A stretch of DNA of 33,262 bases from Bacteroidales bacterium (GTDB lineage Bacteria > Bacteroidota > Bacteroidia > Bacteroidales > UBA10428): NCBI GenBank assembly GCA_030626465.1, contig DAOUOU010000003.1, positions 1 through 33,262 of the forward strand. Direction: 5' to 3'. How positions within the stretch are numbered: the first letter of the stretch is position 1; each line of letters opens with the position of its first letter. The notes below the pieces were generated by a model, which did no database searches, had not been told where the DNA came from, and worked only from the letters and a program-made list of their open reading frames with translations. The translations under genes and the position numbers were made by a program. Positions 23,827 through 32,661 of the stretch are shown here, in pieces.

Positions 23827-26223
23827 ATGAATGATGAGAATCTGATAGCGGTTGAGGAGCAGGGTATTGATTTACAAAAATGGCTTAGACTTTTTTTACA
23901 CAACTGGCTGCTTTTTTTCATCAGTGTTTTAATTGCGCTGATAGCTGCAGTTGTCTTTATCAGACTTTCAACAACTCAATATGAGTTAACAACTCACGTT
24001 CTGGTAAATAAAGAGCATAATCCGCTGGATAAATCAGAGCTTTTCTCTACGCTTTATACAGATCCATATCAATTAGAAAACGAAAAGGGTGTATTAAGGG
24101 CCAAAACAATCACAAGCCGGACTTTACAACAATTGGATTTTCAAACCAGCTACTATGTTAACCAGCGATTCAACAAAGTAGAATTATACAACAACACTCC
24201 AATTACGGTTGAGATGGATACTACCCATCTTCAACCTCTTGGGATCTACTTTTCAGCAATATTCTTAAGTGATACTTTAATAGAACTTGAGGCAGAAGGT
24301 GAGGATGTCGTTTTGTACGATTTCTCAAACAATCAGGTGCAACAAATAATACCTGAATTCAAATTTTCAGATACAGTGAAATTTGGGCAGATAACAGGCA
24401 ATTCCTATTGCAGGTTTACGATCTTGCCTGGATATGCTTATGTCACAAACCAGGATTTAGACAAGAATTACCTTTACAGATTTCATTCATTGAGTGAACT
24501 GATTCGTACGTTTCGTCATTTCAAAATTGAAAACGATCGTGGTTCTTCCATATTAACAGTTTCTTTTCGATACAGACATCCACAAAAAGCAGCCGATTTT
24601 TTAAACAAACTGATCAGGGAATATTTGGTCAGGGGGGTTGAACGTGATAATCAGATTGCCGAAGCAACAATTCGGTTTATCGATGCACAATTGATAGATA
24701 TTGTTGACTCTTTGCATCTATCAGGCGAACGTCTGCAAGATTTCCAGTCTTCCAAACAGGTATTGGATATTGGTTTTCAGGCAGAGAAGGTATACACAAA
24801 GCTTGAAGTTCTTGAAGCAGAAAGAGCCAAATTGCTGGTTAAAAAGAGATATTTTAATTATTTGCTTCAAAACCTTCAGACCAAGTCGGATATAAATGAC
24901 TTAATAGCACCTACTACACTCGAAATTAATGACCCGGTATTAAACAATCTTATTATAGAGCTGGCAGATCTTTATAGCGAAAGAGCTGAAATTTCCTTTA
25001 TTTCTATTAAGAACAATCCCTATCTAAGCTCTCTTGAAGTGCAGATTAACAATACAAGACGCAAGCTGATGGATGCTGCACGAACAGTTCTCGAAGCAAC
25101 CGAAATAACCATTGAAGAAACCGATGCCCAGATTTACAGTGCGGAGCAGACATTAAATCGTTTGCCAAAAGATCAACAGCAGTTATTGAATATAGAACGT
25201 AAATTTAAATTGAATGATGAGCTTTATACCTATCTGCTTACCCGCCGATCGGAGATGGAAATTTTTAAAGCATCCAATTTGCCCGCAAATGAGATTCTTG
25301 ATCGGGCTGATCCCGATGATGCCCAGGCTGTATCACCGAATGTGAGATTGAATCTTATTGTTGCATTGATGCTCGGATTCTTTTTTCCCGGAGCGTTGAT
25401 CTATCTTCGTGAGACACTGAATAATAAGATACGTACCAGGGAAGATATACAAAAGCTTTCTGCTTTACCAATTATTGGACAGGTCATTGATTCAAAATTT
25501 AGTTTTTTCCCGGCCGTGCTGAGTAAGCCAAATTCTGTATTAACAGAATCGTATCGTACATTGCGGACCAACCTTCAATTTGTAATTGATGAAGCCGTAT
25601 CGAATGCTGTACTGATAACATCAGCAATTCAAGGCGAGGGAAAAAGTTTTACTGCTTTGAATTTAGCATCTGTATACGCCTTTTATGGAAAGAAAACAGT
25701 ATTGGTTGATTTTGACTTAAGAAAATCGCAGCTAAAAGAAAATCTTGGAATAGAAAAAGATATGGGTTTAAGCAATTATCTTAGTAAAAATGCCGACTAC
25801 AAAGAGATAATATACACGAATGATAAAATAAACTTTGATCTCATACTCTCTGGTCCTGTTCCGCCAAATCCATCGGAACTGATCGCTTCATCACAAACTG
25901 ATATTCTTTTTGATAAGATGAGAAAGGATTATGATCTGATAATTATTGATTCTCCTCCTTTGGGAGTAGTATCAGATGCACTTCTCATATACCCTCATAC
26001 CGATATTTCATTATTGGTAGTTCGATACAATTTTACTTCAATGGAAGTGTTTGAAAATGTTATAGAAGATCTGAAAACTCGCAAAATAGAAAAAATCAAT
26101 ATAATCTTAAACGATGTAATCATTTCCAAATCAAAGTATGGCTATGGCTATGGTTATGGATACGGGTACGGTTATCTTGAAAGCAGGCAGAGAAAAAAAA
26201 GATTTTGGAGCAAAAGGCAATAA
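23827..26223 (+). CDS. Wzc-type polysaccharide co-polymerase / bacterial tyrosine kinase with Tyr-Gly tail
   Basis: This inner-membrane protein controls capsule or exopolysaccharide chain length and export. Its 798 residues hold a Wzz domain with a first membrane helix (about 24-47), a long periplasmic coiled coil, a second membrane helix (about 506-530) and a cytoplasmic BY-kinase. The kinase has Walker A GEGKS (K606), Walker A' VLVDFDLRK (D628, D630) and Walker B LIIIDSPP (D708). The C-terminal tail has seven tyrosines alternating with glycine (771-783) followed by a basic end (RQRKKRFWSKRQ), the expected autophosphorylation cluster. It is paired with the Wza-like lipoprotein 15 bp upstream. 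No glycosyltransferases, flippase or polymerase follow, so the polymer genes must be elsewhere. Confidence 0.94.
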   Translation: MNDENLIAVEEQGIDLQKWLRLFLHNWLLFFISVLIALIAAVVFIRLSTTQYELTTHVLVNKEHNPLDKSELFSTLYTDPYQLENEKGVLRAKTITSRTLQQLDFQTSYYVNQRFNKVELYNNTPITVEMDTTHLQPLGIYFSAIFLSDTLIELEAEGEDVVLYDFSNNQVQQIIPEFKFSDTVKFGQITGNSYCRFTILPGYAYVTNQDLDKNYLYRFHSLSELIRTFRHFKIENDRGSSILTVSFRYRHPQKAADFLNKLIREYLVRGVERDNQIAEATIRFIDAQLIDIVDSLHLSGERLQDFQSSKQVLDIGFQAEKVYTKLEVLEAERAKLLVKKRYFNYLLQNLQTKSDINDLIAPTTLEINDPVLNNLIIELADLYSERAEISFISIKNNPYLSSLEVQINNTRRKLMDAARTVLEATEITIEETDAQIYSAEQTLNRLPKDQQQLLNIERKFKLNDELYTYLLTRRSEMEIFKASNLPANEILDRADPDDAQAVSPNVRLNLIVALMLGFFFPGALIYLRETLNNKIRTREDIQKLSALPIIGQVIDSKFSFFPAVLSKPNSVLTESYRTLRTNLQFVIDEAVSNAVLITSAIQGEGKSFTALNLASVYAFYGKKTVLVDFDLRKSQLKENLGIEKDMGLSNYLSKNADYKEIIYTNDKINFDLILSGPVPPNPSELIASSQTDILFDKMRKDYDLIIIDSPPLGVVSDALLIYPHTDISLLVVRYNFTSMEVFENVIEDLKTRKIEKINIILNDVIISKSKYGYGYGYGYGYGYLESRQRKKRFWSKRQ

Positions 26224-26228
26224 GATCA

Positions 26229-26681
26229 TCATAATATACTGAAACGAGGGATCTCTTTCAGAAAATCGAAAGTATTTTCAGCATCATTTAACTTACAACA
26301 GTAATGTTTCATTCCGTTCGTTACGAGTAAGTAGTTGGCCTTTATTGAAATATTGTACAATGATATCTGGTCGAATGTATCCTGGTTTACAGCTATTTCA
26401 GGAGCTTTACATTCAATAAGCATAAGGGCATGACCATTTCGATCATATACCAATGCATCATATCGGCGTATCTGTCGATTCACTTTAATGGCTGCTTCAG
26501 TGGATATTAACGAAGGGGGATAATCCTTTTCTTGTATAAGGAACTGCAATATATTCTGACGAACCCATTCTTCCGGGGTAAGTAAAACAAACTTTTTTCG
26601 ATACGGATCATAGATCTGCTGTTTATCATTTTCTGACAGAGTGATAGTAAAAGAATATTCCGGCAGATTCAACTTTTTCAT
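26229..26681 (-). CDS. Small HSDR_N-domain (type I restriction R-subunit N-terminus-like) protein
   Basis: This 150-residue protein carries only the nuclease-like N-terminal domain found in type I restriction R subunits. The opening KLNLPEYSF and LTPEEWVRQNILQFLI are typical of the small HSDR_N family in Bacteroidota. A possible PD-(D/E)xK site is visible: D in YDALVYD, then E and K in LMLIECKAP. No hsdM, hsdS or helicase part is nearby, so it is not a restriction system by itself; the housekeeping role of this small family is unknown. I choose the ATG at 26681 because relatives begin right before LNLP; an upstream in-frame ATG at 26702 adds seven residues. It is divergent from holA with only 80 bp between starts. 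Confidence 0.82.
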   Translation of the reverse strand: MKKLNLPEYSFTITLSENDKQQIYDPYRKKFVLLTPEEWVRQNILQFLIQEKDYPPSLISTEAAIKVNRQIRRYDALVYDRNGHALMLIECKAPEIAVNQDTFDQISLYNISIKANYLLVTNGMKHYCCKLNDAENTFDFLKEIPRFSIL

Positions 26682-26761
26682 TTTTGCGTAAGGATAATTC
26701 ATTTTGTGAACGGCAAATTAATAATCTTTTTCTATTTTTAGCCCGTTTGAAATTCACTGTG

Positions 26762-27763
26762 ATGACCTTTGAAAAAATATTTAGTGACCTTCAGAATAAA
26801 GTATATGCTCCCATCTATCTGTTAATGGGTGAAGAGCCTTATTACATTGATCAGATCAGTGAATACATTGTTTCGAATGTCCTGACAGATGAGGAGAAAG
26901 CATTTAATCAGACAATATTGTATGGAAGAGAAATCGATGCTGCGGCAATAACAGATGCTGCAAAACGTTTTCCCATGATGTCGGAATGCCAGGTAGTGGT
27001 AGTACGGGAGGCACAAAATATAGGAAACATCGATGATCTTGTTTATTATGCTTCAGATCCCTTAAAATCAACAATACTGGTTTTAAACTATAAGTACAAG
27101 AATCTCGATAAGCGAAAAAAACTGTACAAAGTGATTGAAAAAACGGGAATCATTTTCGAATCAAAAAAAATCTATGAAGACAAGGTTCCGGGATGGATCA
27201 ACGAACATCTTAAAAAAAAGGGTTATACCATTCAACCTCCTGCAGCAAGCTTGCTTACTGAATATTTGGGCAACGATCTTCAAAAAATTGATATGGAGTT
27301 GGGGAAACTGATCATTACACTTCCAAAAAACGAAAAGCAAATTACCACATTTCATATTGAAGAGAATATAGGCATAAGCAAAGAATTCAATACTATTGAA
27401 CTTCAGAAAGCATTGGTAGAGAAAAATGCCTTGAAGGCTTTCAGGATTGTGAATTATTTTGGGCATAATCAGAAAAATAATCCCATCACCGTAACCATTA
27501 CATCTTTGTATTTTTTCTTTAGCAAAGTGTTCTTATATTCAGTTCTTAAGGATAAGTCCCGTCAGAATATTGCTGAGAAACTTAAAATCCATCCTTACTT
27601 CCTTACCGAATACCAGAAGGCAGCTCGTGTTTTTAATCCGGCTGAAACGGCACGAATTATTCACTGGCTTCGTGAATACGATTTGAAATCCAAGGGAGTC
27701 GGGAATCTCTCAGGCACTCCACATGATTTACTTAACGAGTTAATATATAAAATTCTTAATTGA
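26762..27763 (+). CDS. holA: DNA polymerase III subunit delta
   Basis: This is the clamp-loader delta subunit, which opens the beta sliding clamp during replication. It has 333 residues from the ATG at 26762, close to the family's usual 330-345. Recognisable features are the opening IYLLMGEEPYYIDQISEYI, which replaces a true Walker A in delta, PMMSECQVVVVREAQN in the first domain, LTEYLGNDLQKIDMELGKL in the second, and a helical collar domain ending LLNELIYKIL. An upstream in-frame start at 26684 would overlap the divergent gene and adds 26 unrelated residues, so I reject it. The rhomboid gene follows by 9 bp. Confidence 0.93.
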   Translation: MTFEKIFSDLQNKVYAPIYLLMGEEPYYIDQISEYIVSNVLTDEEKAFNQTILYGREIDAAAITDAAKRFPMMSECQVVVVREAQNIGNIDDLVYYASDPLKSTILVLNYKYKNLDKRKKLYKVIEKTGIIFESKKIYEDKVPGWINEHLKKKGYTIQPPAASLLTEYLGNDLQKIDMELGKLIITLPKNEKQITTFHIEENIGISKEFNTIELQKALVEKNALKAFRIVNYFGHNQKNNPITVTITSLYFFFSKVFLYSVLKDKSRQNIAEKLKIHPYFLTEYQKAARVFNPAETARIIHWLREYDLKSKGVGNLSGTPHDLLNELIYKILN

Positions 27764-27772
27764 GGATAAGAT

Positions 27773-28393
27773 ATGACTGTACTCATTATTGCAATTACAA
27801 TACTTATTTCTGTACTGGCCTTTAATAACCGGACTTTATTCTCTCGTCTGCAGTTTAATGCTTATCAGATCTATTACCGCAGAGAATTTTACAGACTTTT
27901 AAGTCATGGTTTTGTGCATGCAAACTGGTGGCACCTGCTTATCAATATGCTTGTTTTGTATTTCTTTGGAGGGTATGTTGAGCAGACATTAAAAATACTT
28001 TCTGTGCAAGGCATGTTAAAATATCCATTACTTGTATATCTGATCCTGTATCTTTCCGCCATCGTTTTTGCCTCAAGTATCAGCCTGGTAAGGCACAAAG
28101 ATAATCATTGGTACAATTCGGTCGGAGCCTCGGGAGCAGTCTCGGCAGTGGTTTTTTTCAGTATCTTTTTTGAGCCATGGAAGAAACTATACCTTTATGG
28201 CGTGCTGGGTATACCGGGGATCGTATTCGCTGTTCTTTACCTGATATATGCGCAATATATGTCGCGCCGGGGAGGAGACAACATCAATCACGACGCACAC
28301 TTCCTGGGGGCTGTTTTCGGCTTTGTTTTTCCTCTTTTTATTGATATGAACTTGTTCAAATACTTTCTTTCCCAGCTGGGAGGGATTTTTTGA
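27773..28393 (+). CDS. Rhomboid-family intramembrane serine protease
   Basis: This membrane protease of 206 residues has six predicted membrane helices. The catalytic dyad is S120 in the GASGA motif (SVGASGAVSAVVF) and H176 in HDAHFLGAVFGF; the oxyanion-region motif HANWWHLLINMLVLYFFG (H54, N57) is also present. It cleaves membrane helices of unknown substrates inside the lipid bilayer. The size fits the minimal six-helix bacterial form with no extra domain. It starts 9 bp after holA and is probably co-transcribed with it, an arrangement that need not imply a shared function. Confidence 0.93.
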   Translation: MTVLIIAITILISVLAFNNRTLFSRLQFNAYQIYYRREFYRLLSHGFVHANWWHLLINMLVLYFFGGYVEQTLKILSVQGMLKYPLLVYLILYLSAIVFASSISLVRHKDNHWYNSVGASGAVSAVVFFSIFFEPWKKLYLYGVLGIPGIVFAVLYLIYAQYMSRRGGDNINHDAHFLGAVFGFVFPLFIDMNLFKYFLSQLGGIF

Positions 28394-28473
28394 TATTTTG
28401 CTACAGCATTAAAGTCGTGGCAAAGGATAAAAAGATATTTATTTTCATTAGAATTTCTATAACTACTCAGTGT

Positions 28474-28556
28474 CTTAAGTGCCTAAAGTACTTAAAGTGC
28501 CTGAAATACTTAGAGTGCCTGAAATACTTAGAGTGCCTAAAGTACTTTAAGTACTG
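28474..28556. repeat. 18-bp tandem repeat, about 4.5 copies, in the 309-bp gap after the rhomboid gene
   Basis: Units begin at 28474 (17 bp), 28491, 28509 and 28527 (18 bp each), with a partial unit at 28545-28556. The consensus is CTTARAGTGCCTRAARTA. The units also contain inverted pieces such as AAGTACTT, so the block can fold. The rest of the 28394-28702 gap holds only the promoter candidate at 28642-28674; I see no gene in it. Confidence 0.9.
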
Positions 28557-28641
28557 ATTTGTTACGAATTTCTATTGCCCGGACTTTAAAGCCTGTGCAA
28601 CATGATATAGCATGCAACAGATCATCTTATGCCCTGGAAAA

Positions 28642-28674
28642 ATTGTTTATTCCTCGATTGGATTGCTAATTTTG
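28642..28674 (+). promoter_or_regulatory. Candidate Bacteroidota-type promoter for the class IV aminotransferase gene
   Basis: ATTG (28642-28645), a 21-nt spacer and TAATTTTG (28667-28674) fit TTTG-N19-21-TAnnTTTG with one mismatch in the -33 box. The start of transcription would be near 28681, 22 nt before the ATG. Confidence 0.45.
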
Positions 28675-28702
28675 TAAGGCATTTTCATATTTATTTTTCT
28701 CC

Positions 28703-29554
28703 ATGCAAGCAAGATACATCTGCCTGAACGGAAAATTCTTACTCAGTACAGAGAATACTCTGCTGCACAACAACCGTGCATTCTGTTACGGAGATGCCTT
28801 ATTTGAAACAATACATTGTCTGGGAACAGAGCCGCAGTTTTTTGAAAGGCACTGGACAAGACTTTTGCATGGTATGAAGCTATTAAAAATGGAAGCTGGC
28901 AGTGATTTTATACAGGAAACGATTCGGTATTCTGTTGAGAAACTTCTGAATAAAAACCGGATCTTTAAAGGGGCACGAATACGGTTCATGATATTTCGCG
29001 ACCATGGTGGATTGTACACCCCGGAAAAAAATTCGGTTTCATGGTTGATGGAATCCTCAGTGCTTGAACACGAGAGGTACGAACTAAACACGAAAGGTAT
29101 GGTAGTTGGTATTTACGATGGTGTGTATAAACCTGCAAATAAGCTCTCAAACCTGAAAACAACAAATGCATTAATATATATACTTGCCGGATTGTATTGC
29201 AAAGAAAATGATCTGGATGAATGTTTTGTCTTAAATCAATATAGTCGAATCGCGGAGTGCATAAGTTCTAATGTATTCCTTGTAGTTGAAGATGAAATTG
29301 TAACCCCTGCATTGTCAGAGGGATGTATTGCCGGAGTTATGCGACAGATAGTAATTGATACTGCTTCCTCAAAAGATTACAAGCTCAGCGAACGGGCAAT
29401 TTCAGGAAAAGACCTGATCAAAGCCGAGGAAATTTTCATCACTAATGCCATACAGGGAATCAGATGGGTAGTGGCCTATAAGGATCGCAGGTATTTTAAC
29501 TTTATCGCAAGGAGACTTATCTCTTCTTTGAACGAGATGGCATTTAGTACTTAA
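28703..29554 (+). CDS. Class IV (branched-chain/ADC-lyase fold) PLP-dependent aminotransferase
   Basis: This 283-residue PLP enzyme has fold type IV. Visible features are the opening LNGKFLLSTENTLLHNNRAFCYGDALFETI, whose N-R-F-YGD-FE pattern is typical, the PLP lysine K152 in SNLKTTNALIYILA, E184 in RIAECISSNVFLV that contacts the cofactor, and the late TPALSEGCIAGVMRQ loop with GxxRQ. The family includes branched-chain aminotransferase, D-amino acid aminotransferase and aminodeoxychorismate lyase (PabC). The length and lack of longer BCAT signatures favour a PabC- or DAT-like enzyme, but the substrate is uncertain. The stop codon overlaps the end of the convergent yqgE gene by 4 bp. A candidate promoter lies just upstream. 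Confidence 0.88.
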   Translation: MQARYICLNGKFLLSTENTLLHNNRAFCYGDALFETIHCLGTEPQFFERHWTRLLHGMKLLKMEAGSDFIQETIRYSVEKLLNKNRIFKGARIRFMIFRDHGGLYTPEKNSVSWLMESSVLEHERYELNTKGMVVGIYDGVYKPANKLSNLKTTNALIYILAGLYCKENDLDECFVLNQYSRIAECISSNVFLVVEDEIVTPALSEGCIAGVMRQIVIDTASSKDYKLSERAISGKDLIKAEEIFITNAIQGIRWVVAYKDRRYFNFIARRLISSLNEMAFST

Positions 29555-30138
29555 TTCATCTCCGGATTCTCAGGGAAGTTTGACCACATCTCATACTTCT
29601 TACCCATGCGTTGAAGCGTTTTTGTCCAGAAGTGCTTGTTCATTGGCATCATAACTTCTTCGGGGGTTATGTCACCAACAACCCATGCATTCTCTGCAAG
29701 CTCATCCTTTAGTTGATTTGGTGACCATCCCGAGTATCCCAGGAAAAACCGGACCTGACCTTTTCCAATATTTCCTGAACTTATTAAGCGTTCAACTACT
29801 TCAAATTCCCCTCCCCAATAAATATTCCCCATCACATGAACACTATCAGGTATGATATCGCCAAGTGTATGAAGATAATGCAAGGTATTGGTGCTTACCG
29901 GTCCTCCAAGGGCAACATCTGCATTTATTTCAGGAAAGTTTTCAATTACATCGCTGATATTCACATCAACAGGTTTGTTCAGCACAAAACCGATTGTACC
30001 GTTCTCATTGTGCTCGGTGATCAGTACAATGGAACGCTTAAAGTAATTATCCAGCAAAAAAGGCTCACTTAACAATACTTTGCCTTTTTGTGGCTCCTGG
30101 TTATTATCCGGTTCGAAAAAATTATAATCCAATACCAT
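29551..30138 (-). CDS. yqgE: YqgE/AlgH family protein (DUF179)
   Basis: This 195-residue member of the YqgE/AlgH family has an unknown biochemical role. Family landmarks are GKVLLSEPFLLDNYFKRSIVLITEHNENGTIGFVLNKP near the N-terminus (key residues F-R-V-L-EH-G-GF-LN), then VALGGPVSTNTLHYLH, and VRFFLGYSGWSPNQLKDELAENAW, where the GYSGW core is diagnostic. It is cytoplasmic, with no signal peptide or membrane helix. It is transcribed towards the aminotransferase and overlaps its stop by 4 bp. A good promoter candidate lies upstream on the minus strand. Confidence 0.93.
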   Translation of the reverse strand: MVLDYNFFEPDNNQEPQKGKVLLSEPFLLDNYFKRSIVLITEHNENGTIGFVLNKPVDVNISDVIENFPEINADVALGGPVSTNTLHYLHTLGDIIPDSVHVMGNIYWGGEFEVVERLISSGNIGKGQVRFFLGYSGWSPNQLKDELAENAWVVGDITPEEVMMPMNKHFWTKTLQRMGKKYEMWSNFPENPEMN

Positions 30139-30188
30139 AATAAACCTAAATTAATCGAGTTCCTGGTTGGCAGTAGTGCATTATGTTA

Positions 30189-30217
30189 CAAAAATAAATT
30201 ATTTCCTGTATATCCAA
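30189..30217 (-). promoter_or_regulatory. Candidate promoter for yqgE on the minus strand
   Basis: Read on the minus strand, TTG (30217-30215), an 18-nt spacer and TATTTTTG (30196-30189) fit the flavobacterial form TTG-N17-18-TAnnTTTG. The leader would be about 45 nt. Confidence 0.45.
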
Positions 30218-30359
30218 CTATGCTTAGATTATTTTATGGTTAAATTAACAATAAATGATTAGATTGTCTGATTTGAAAAAGACAAATACCATCTTTCTTT
30301 TTAGGAAAATTATGGTAAATATGCGTTCTTTGAAAAACCACCTATTACATATCTAATTA

Positions 30360-31808
30360 ATGAGCAGCTTAAAAAAACCTTCAATTCTTATTTCACTAGT
30401 ACCTGTTATTTTTCTTATCATCTTTCTTACTGCGAATGTTTTGATATATGGAGATGCCACACTTGAGGGGTCAAACCAGATCGCTCTTCTGCTTGCAGCT
30501 TCTTTGGCATCCTTAATCGCCTATCGTTATAAAATCAACTGGACAAGAATAAGCGATTCGATTATCAACAACATAGGGAAAGCCATGCCAGCTATGTTAA
30601 TATTACTACTGATTGGATCTCTTGCAGGAACCTGGCTGATCAGCGGGGTAGTGCCCGCAATGATCTTCTATGGCTTGAAAATAATTCATCCGAAGGTATT
30701 TTTGGTCACAGCATTGATTGCTAGTGGGCTGATCTCCATGGCCACAGGCTCTTCATGGTCTACAATTGCTACTATTGGTGTGGCTTTGCTGGGCATAGGC
30801 AAAGCATTAGGAATTCATGAGGGTCTGGTAGCAGGAGCAATTATCTCCGGAGCGTATTTTGGAGATAAAATGTCACCCTTGTCAGATACAACAAACCTTG
30901 CTCCTGCAATTGCAGGAACAGACTTGTTTACCCACATACGCTATATGGTTATTACTACCGGACCGTCAATAACCCTGGCCGGAATTATTTTCCTGATAAC
31001 AGGTTTTCTTCACAAATACAATAATGAAGTTTCTGATATAGAGGGAGTAATGCAGGCTATTGAAGGGAAATTCTACCTGTCTCCGGTTTTGCTGCTGGTT
31101 CCAATTGTATTAATCTTCATCATAATAAAAAAAGTACCTCCCCTGCCTTCTCTTATGATGGGCACTTTGCTGGGTGGATTTTTCGCCGTTTTTTTTCAAC
31201 CGGCACTTGTTAAGGAGATAGCCATGCATGATGCTCCTTACCTGGTTCAGTCATACAAAACATTTATGCAGGCTATGTTTGGAGAGATTAAGATTATCAC
31301 TGATAATGCAATTGTAAGTGAGCTTTTTAACACAGGGGGAATGAAGGGAATGTTAAATACTGTCTGGCTGATATTATCTGCAATGATTTTTGGAGGTTCT
31401 ATGGAGGCTGCAGGTTTCTTGTCGCGTATAACTGAGGCTATAATAAGTCGCGTAAAGTCGACCGGATCATTAATCATGTCCACCATTTTCACATCAGTTT
31501 TTTTCAATATTACGGCATCCGATCAATACATATCCATTGTAGTTCCCGGACGCATGTATTCTGATGTATACAGAAAAAGGGGGCTGAAACCGGAGGTTCT
31601 TAGCCGTACGCTTGAGGACGGAGGCACATTAACGTCTGTACTTATTCCATGGAATACATGCGGTGCAACGCAATCAAAAGTGTTGGGTGTGTCAACATGG
31701 ACATATCTGCCCTATTGTTTTTTCAATCTTATCAATCCATTGGTTGCCATACTAATTGGGTATCTCAATTATAAAATAAGAAGAACTGAAGAAACAAAGG
31801 AGGATTGA
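30360..31808 (+). CDS. nhaC: NhaC-family Na+/H+ antiporter
   Basis: This polytopic inner-membrane transporter of 482 residues has about eleven hydrophobic helices. NhaC-type landmarks include MPAMLILLLIGSLAGTWLISG, ALIASGLISMATGSSWSTIATIG, ISGAYFGDKMSPLSDTTNLAPAIAG (conserved D-K-SP-SDTTNLAP) and TLEDGGTLTSVLIPWNTCG near the C-terminus (conserved E-D-G-T-PWNTC). It is expected to exchange internal sodium for external protons; some relatives carry malate-lactate or amino acids instead. The gene stands alone, with a 221-bp gap upstream in which I see no firm promoter. Confidence 0.92.
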   Translation: MSSLKKPSILISLVPVIFLIIFLTANVLIYGDATLEGSNQIALLLAASLASLIAYRYKINWTRISDSIINNIGKAMPAMLILLLIGSLAGTWLISGVVPAMIFYGLKIIHPKVFLVTALIASGLISMATGSSWSTIATIGVALLGIGKALGIHEGLVAGAIISGAYFGDKMSPLSDTTNLAPAIAGTDLFTHIRYMVITTGPSITLAGIIFLITGFLHKYNNEVSDIEGVMQAIEGKFYLSPVLLLVPIVLIFIIIKKVPPLPSLMMGTLLGGFFAVFFQPALVKEIAMHDAPYLVQSYKTFMQAMFGEIKIITDNAIVSELFNTGGMKGMLNTVWLILSAMIFGGSMEAAGFLSRITEAIISRVKSTGSLIMSTIFTSVFFNITASDQYISIVVPGRMYSDVYRKRGLKPEVLSRTLEDGGTLTSVLIPWNTCGATQSKVLGVSTWTYLPYCFFNLINPLVAILIGYLNYKIRRTEETKED

Positions 31809-31881
31809 AAAGGAATAGTATCATTGTATGAACACTAATTTAATTTATTTATAAAATATTTATTTGCTAAAATCAATCAAA

Positions 31882-32520
31882 ATGCTGAAAACTTGGATTA
31901 CAGCAGTGAGACATGGTGAGACGAAATGGAATGTTGCCATGCGACTGCAGGGTATTCAGAACAGTGAATTATCAGAGAAAGGGAACCAGCAGGTTGAATC
32001 GGTTTCAAAGGAGCTGAGTAACAAAAAGTTTGATATGATTATTTCAAGCGATCTTGGCAGGGCCATAAAAACAGCAGAGGTAATTAATAAATACCATAAG
32101 CTTGATATTATCAGAGATCCTTCTTTGAGGGAAAGAAATTTTGGCATAATGGAAGGTCTTACCCGGGAGGAGATTCTGGAAAAGTATCCTGATGTTTTTA
32201 GTGCCTATCAGAAAAGGAAAGAAAGTTATAAAATACCCCAAGGCGATAGTCTTATTGAGTTTTATGAAAGAGTATTAACAGGATTAGAAAAGGTAATCAG
32301 TTTGAATAAAGGGAAAAGGATTTTGATTGTAACGCATGGAGGTGTACTCGATTGTATCATACGCATGATGTTTAACTATTCATTGTCGGCCCGTCGAAAT
32401 TTTTCAATTTACAATACTGCGATCAATATCTTTTCTGTCATGAATAATGAGTGGACACTTGAAGAATGGGGAAATTCAAATCATCTTAATACCGATGAAG
32501 CATCCAGTGAGTTCAATTAG
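31882..32520 (+). CDS. Histidine phosphatase superfamily (phosphoglycerate mutase-like) protein
   Basis: This is a cytoplasmic phosphatase or mutase of 212 residues. The catalytic RHGET motif supplies the nucleophile H11, the second catalytic histidine is H152 (VTHGGVLD), and the conserved LRERNFGIMEGLTREE supplies the acidic residue. The two-step phospho-histidine family includes cofactor-dependent phosphoglycerate mutase, alpha-ribazole phosphatase (CobC) and broad-specificity phosphatases. The length fits the phosphatase-type members, and a mutase role is less likely because the mutase is usually longer. The ATG at 31882 is chosen over a TTG at 31864 because RHGE then lies at the usual distance from the start. 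Substrate unknown. Confidence 0.9.
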   Translation: MLKTWITAVRHGETKWNVAMRLQGIQNSELSEKGNQQVESVSKELSNKKFDMIISSDLGRAIKTAEVINKYHKLDIIRDPSLRERNFGIMEGLTREEILEKYPDVFSAYQKRKESYKIPQGDSLIEFYERVLTGLEKVISLNKGKRILIVTHGGVLDCIIRMMFNYSLSARRNFSIYNTAINIFSVMNNEWTLEEWGNSNHLNTDEASSEFN

Positions 32521-32661
32521 CAAATTTGTCCCGGTATTGAATTATTGAATCATTAATTTTATATACCCAGCATAACTCTAAAAGAAATTAGTTATTTACG
32601 TTAAACCTTTTTATAATATTATCATCAAACAGAACAAAAAGTCCTCTGGCTGATAACAGGA

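Noticed and set aside
26229..26681. Type I restriction-modification locus
   Set aside because: Only the N-terminal R-subunit-like domain is present; there is no helicase, methylase or specificity gene.
26684..26761. Upstream ATG for holA
   Set aside because: The extra 26 residues do not resemble the delta subunit and overlap the divergent gene's 5' region.
28474..28556. CRISPR array
   Set aside because: The 18-bp units are directly adjacent with no spacers between them, and no cas gene is near.
29551..29554. Four-base tail-to-tail overlap of the aminotransferase and yqgE genes as a regulatory device
   Set aside because: Short convergent stop-codon overlaps are common in compact genomes and nothing else marks this one.
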